Shown: piece by piece, positions 61,868 through 64,000 of the stretch | Layout of the letters: each line of letters starts with the position of its first letter | Numbering within the stretch: position 1 is the first letter of the stretch | Origin: Microbacterium kyungheense | Lineage (GTDB): Bacteria > Actinomycetota > Actinomycetes > Actinomycetales > Microbacteriaceae | NCBI RefSeq assembly: GCF_006783905.1 | Contig: NZ_VFPE01000001.1 | Location: 372,001-436,000, forward strand | DNA: 64,000 nucleotides | Reading direction: 5' to 3' | Notes under the pieces: model-generated | What the model was told of the DNA's origin: nothing | Databases searched by the model: none | Seen by the model: the letters and a program-made list of their open reading frames with translations, nothing else | Translations under genes and position numbers: made by a program

Positions 61868-61915
61868 TCCGTTTCGTCTCGCTTCGCTCGCTCAACGACC
61901 GAAGCGGAGCGGAAC
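61868..61915. repeat. Second copy of the CTCAACGACCG repeat, in the rplM leader
   Basis: The sequence from TCCGTTTCGTCTCGCTTCGC through GCTCGCTCAACGACCG shares the core and left arm with the repeat in the rpsG-fusA spacer. The right part (GAAGCGGAGCGGAAC) pairs only partly with the left. It stands about 60 bases upstream of the rplM start. Confidence 0.65.
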
Positions 61916-61971
61916 CACCCCGGAGTGGGATTCACGAACCTCTCCGTTCGAATCAAGAAAGCAGCACTACT

Positions 61972-62418
61972 GTGACGCGCACTTACACCCCCAAGGCTGG
62001 CGAAGCCCAGCGCGAGTGGCTGGTCATCGACGCGACTGACGTCGTCCTCGGCCGTCTCGCCTCGCACGCCGCCGCGCTCCTGCGTGGCAAGCACAAGCCG
62101 ACGTTCGCCCCCCACATCGACCAGGGCGACTTCGTCATCATCATCAACGCCGACAAGGTGGCCCTCACCGGCCAGAAGCTCGAGCAGAAGAAGGCCTACC
62201 GTCACTCGGGCTACCCGGGCGGCCTCAAGTCGGTCACCTACTCGGAGCTCCTCGAGAAGAACCCCGTGCGCGCCGTCGAGAAGGCTGTCCGCGGCATGCT
62301 CCCGAAGAACTCGCTCGGCCGCGACCAGCTGTCGAAGCTCAAGGTGTACCGCGGCGCGGAGCACCCCCACGCGGCGCAGAAGCCCACCGCGTACGTTTTC
62401 GACCAGGTCGCCCAGTAA
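61972..62418 (+). CDS. rplM: 50S ribosomal protein L13
   Basis: L13 is an early 50S assembly protein. The 148 residues contain [40 protein letters not shown] and [23 protein letters not shown] 61972 is chosen because the family begins [10 protein letters not shown] and AAGAAAG lies upstream. The in-frame extension would run through the repeat in the leader. It is co-transcribed with rpsI. Confidence 0.97.
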   Translation: MTRTYTPKAGEAQREWLVIDATDVVLGRLASHAAALLRGKHKPTFAPHIDQGDFVIIINADKVALTGQKLEQKKAYRHSGYPGGLKSVTYSELLEKNPVRAVEKAVRGMLPKNSLGRDQLSKLKVYRGAEHPHAAQKPTAYVFDQVAQ

Positions 62419-62443
62419 GCGCCGCACAGAACAGGACACACTG

Positions 62444-62920
62444 ATGGCGAACATCGAAGAAACCCCCACCAGCTACTCCACCGAGACCGCGATCGACGAG
62501 ACCGTCGTCGCCGCCGAGCGCCCCGTGCTCTCGGTCTCGGGCGCCGCAGTCGGCCGTCGCAAGCAGGCCATCGCCCGCGTGCGCGTCATCCCCGGCTCGG
62601 GCACCATCACGGTCAACGGCCGTGCGTTCGAGGACTACTTCCCGAACAAGCTCCACCAGCAGCTCATCACCGACCCGTTCACGGTGCTCAACCTCAACGG
62701 CGCGTACGACGTCATCGTCCGCATCTCGGGTGGTGGCCCCTCGGGTCAGGCCGGTGCGCTCCGCCTCGGCATCGCCCGCGCGCTGAACGAGATCGACGCC
62801 GAGAACAACCGCCCGACCCTCAAGAAGGCCGGCTTCCTCTCGCGCGACGCCCGCGTCATCGAGCGCAAGAAGGCCGGTCTCAAGAAGGCCCGCAAGGCGC
62901 CGCAGTACTCGAAGCGCTGA
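62444..62920 (+). CDS. rpsI: 30S ribosomal protein S9
   Basis: S9 reaches the P-site tRNA with its C-terminal tail. The 158 residues contain [40 protein letters not shown] and the invariant end [12 protein letters not shown]. About 30 acidic residues precede the conserved domain. It follows rplM by 25 bases. Confidence 0.97.
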   Translation: MANIEETPTSYSTETAIDETVVAAERPVLSVSGAAVGRRKQAIARVRVIPGSGTITVNGRAFEDYFPNKLHQQLITDPFTVLNLNGAYDVIVRISGGGPSGQAGALRLGIARALNEIDAENNRPTLKKAGFLSRDARVIERKKAGLKKARKAPQYSKR

Positions 62921-62936
62921 TCGGCTTCACCTCCGC

Positions 62937-64000
62937 ATGCCGATCTTTGGCACGGATGGCGTGAGGGGGCTGGCCAACGGCCCCCTCACCGCCGATCTCG
63001 CTCTGTCCCTGGCCCAGGCGACCGCCGTCGTCCTGGGCCAGGGCCGTTCTGCCGAGGCCCGCAAGGCCGCCGGCAAGCGCCTCACCGCCGTCGTCGCGCG
63101 CGATCCGCGCGTGTCGGGCGAGTTCCTCTCGGCCGCGGTCGCGGCAGGCCTCGCCTCGTCGGGTGTCGACGTCCTCGACGCCGGCGTGCTGCCGACGCCC
63201 GCCGCGGCGTTCCTGATCGCCGACATCGACGCCGACTTCGGCGTCATGGTGTCGGCCTCGCACAACCCGGCTCCCGACAACGGCATCAAGATCTTCGCCC
63301 GCGGCGGTGTCAAGCTGCCCGACGTCGTCGAGGCGCGCATCGAATCCGCGATGGCCGGCGACAAGCTGCTGCCGACCGGTGCCGCGGTCGGCCGCATCCG
63401 CCGCTTCGCCGACGCCGAGGACCGCTACGTCGTGCACCTGCTCGGCTCGCTGCCGCACCGGCTGGACGGGCTTCACGTGGTCATCGACTGCGCGCACGGT
63501 GCGGCATCCGGGGTCTCTCCCGAGACGTTCCGCGACGCGGGCGCGCGTGTCACCGTCATCGGCGCCGACCCCGACGGGCTCAACATCAACGACGGCGTCG
63601 GCTCGACGCACCTCGACGTGCTCGCGCGCGCGGTGGTGGATGCCGGCGCCGATGTGGGCATCGCGCACGACGGCGACGCCGACCGGTGCCTCGCGATCGA
63701 CGCCGACGGCAACGTCGTCGACGGCGACCAGATCATGGCGATCCTGGCGGTGTCGATGAAGTCACGCGGCCAGCTCAAGGACGACACCCTCGTCGCCACC
63801 GTCATGAGCAATCTCGGTCTGCACCGCGCGATGACGGCCAACGGCATCCACGTCGAGACGACCGCGGTCGGCGACCGGTACGTGCTCGAGCGCATGAACG
63901 AGGGCGGCTTCTCGCTCGGCGGCGAGCAGTCCGGCCACGTCATCATGAGCGAGTTCGCCACCACCGGCGACGGCCTGCTCACCGGGCTGCACCTGGTGGC
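62937..64000 (+). CDS. glmM: Phosphoglucosamine mutase, 3' end outside the window
   Basis: GlmM converts glucosamine-6-phosphate to glucosamine-1-phosphate for UDP-GlcNAc and peptidoglycan synthesis. The 354 residues present start [20 protein letters not shown]. They include the phospho-Ser loop VSASHNP (Ser at about 108), the metal-binding DGDADR and GEQSGH. The C-terminal part, about 95 residues, lies beyond base 64000. The gene follows rpsI by 16 bases as in other actinobacteria. Confidence 0.96.
   Translation, partial: MPIFGTDGVRGLANGPLTADLALSLAQATAVVLGQGRSAEARKAAGKRLTAVVARDPRVSGEFLSAAVAAGLASSGVDVLDAGVLPTPAAAFLIADIDADFGVMVSASHNPAPDNGIKIFARGGVKLPDVVEARIESAMAGDKLLPTGAAVGRIRRFADAEDRYVVHLLGSLPHRLDGLHVVIDCAHGAASGVSPETFRDAGARVTVIGADPDGLNINDGVGSTHLDVLARAVVDAGADVGIAHDGDADRCLAIDADGNVVDGDQIMAILAVSMKSRGQLKDDTLVATVMSNLGLHRAMTANGIHVETTAVGDRYVLERMNEGGFSLGGEQSGHVIMSEFATTGDGLLTGLHLV

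Noticed and set aside
61940..61965. tRNA T-arm (GTTCGAATC) upstream of rplM
   Set aside because: Only the short T-loop-like word is present; no acceptor, D or anticodon arms can be folded around it.

Overview
The window is chromosomal DNA of a high-GC Gram-positive bacterium, most likely a member of the Microbacteriaceae (Microbacterium-like). This is inferred from strong G/C third-position bias, GTG and TTG starts, -10 boxes of the TAGACT type, actinobacterial gene order (rplO-secY-adk-map, infA-rpmJ-rpsM-rpsK-rpoA-rplQ, rplM-rpsI-glmM), LPxTG and DUF4012 proteins, and frequent GGATGCC/GGCATCC words. No transposase, prophage, rRNA, tRNA or CRISPR array was recognised.

Bases 1-22.8 kb are housekeeping. 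They hold the end of rpsG, fusA and tuf, then two small accessory genes (an AbiEi/DUF559-like protein and an Rv0909-like antitoxin). The full S10-spc block follows (rpsJ to rplO, secY, adk, map, a DsbA-like gene), then infA, rpmJ, rpsM, rpsK, rpoA and rplQ. Two genes usual in other actinobacteria are absent from their normal places: rpsN between rplE and rpsH, and rpsD between rpsK and rpoA. Both gaps hold a GGATGCC/GGCATCC hairpin. Promoters with good -35/-10 boxes are visible before rpsJ, infA and rplM.

Bases 22.8-29.9 kb carry a membrane acyltransferase with an SGNH domain, a receptor-type class III nucleotide cyclase 7 bases upstream of an MscS-type channel with a C-terminal cyclic-nucleotide-binding-like domain, and truA. 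The cyclase-channel pair is the best candidate for an unusual signalling system here.

Bases 29.9-61.8 kb form an accessory block between truA and rplM. The first part (30.5-37.2 kb) has a histidine kinase, a degenerate GGDEF membrane protein, a processive GT2 synthase, a response regulator and a GH6 glucanase, which suggests regulated extracellular glucan metabolism. The middle has an EEP-family enzyme, membrane proteins, a wHTH-nucleotidyltransferase/HEPN toxin-antitoxin pair, and a DUF4012 gene coupled to an LPxTG gene. From 44.0 to 59.4 kb lies a Wzx/Wzy-type surface glycan locus: UDP-glucose dehydrogenase, sugar aminotransferase, Fuc4NAc-transferase-like WecF, flippase, PglD-like acetyltransferase, pyruvyl transferase, polymerase, two glycosyltransferases, a WbaP-type initiating transferase, a BNR-like membrane protein, a Wzc-like kinase and a Wzb-like phosphatase. 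Its central part (about 45.5-54.5 kb) is visibly poorer in GC than its flanks. Two CPBP proteases flank a second LPxTG protein before the housekeeping order resumes with rplM, rpsI and a truncated glmM.

Non-coding structure is rich. There is an array with an exact 20-base period and opposed orientations behind tuf, a related repeat inside the acyltransferase coding sequence, a family of GGATGCC hairpins, a short hairpin element shared by the rpsJ, infA and (weaker) rplM leaders, and a palindromic repeat present in the fusA and rplM leaders.
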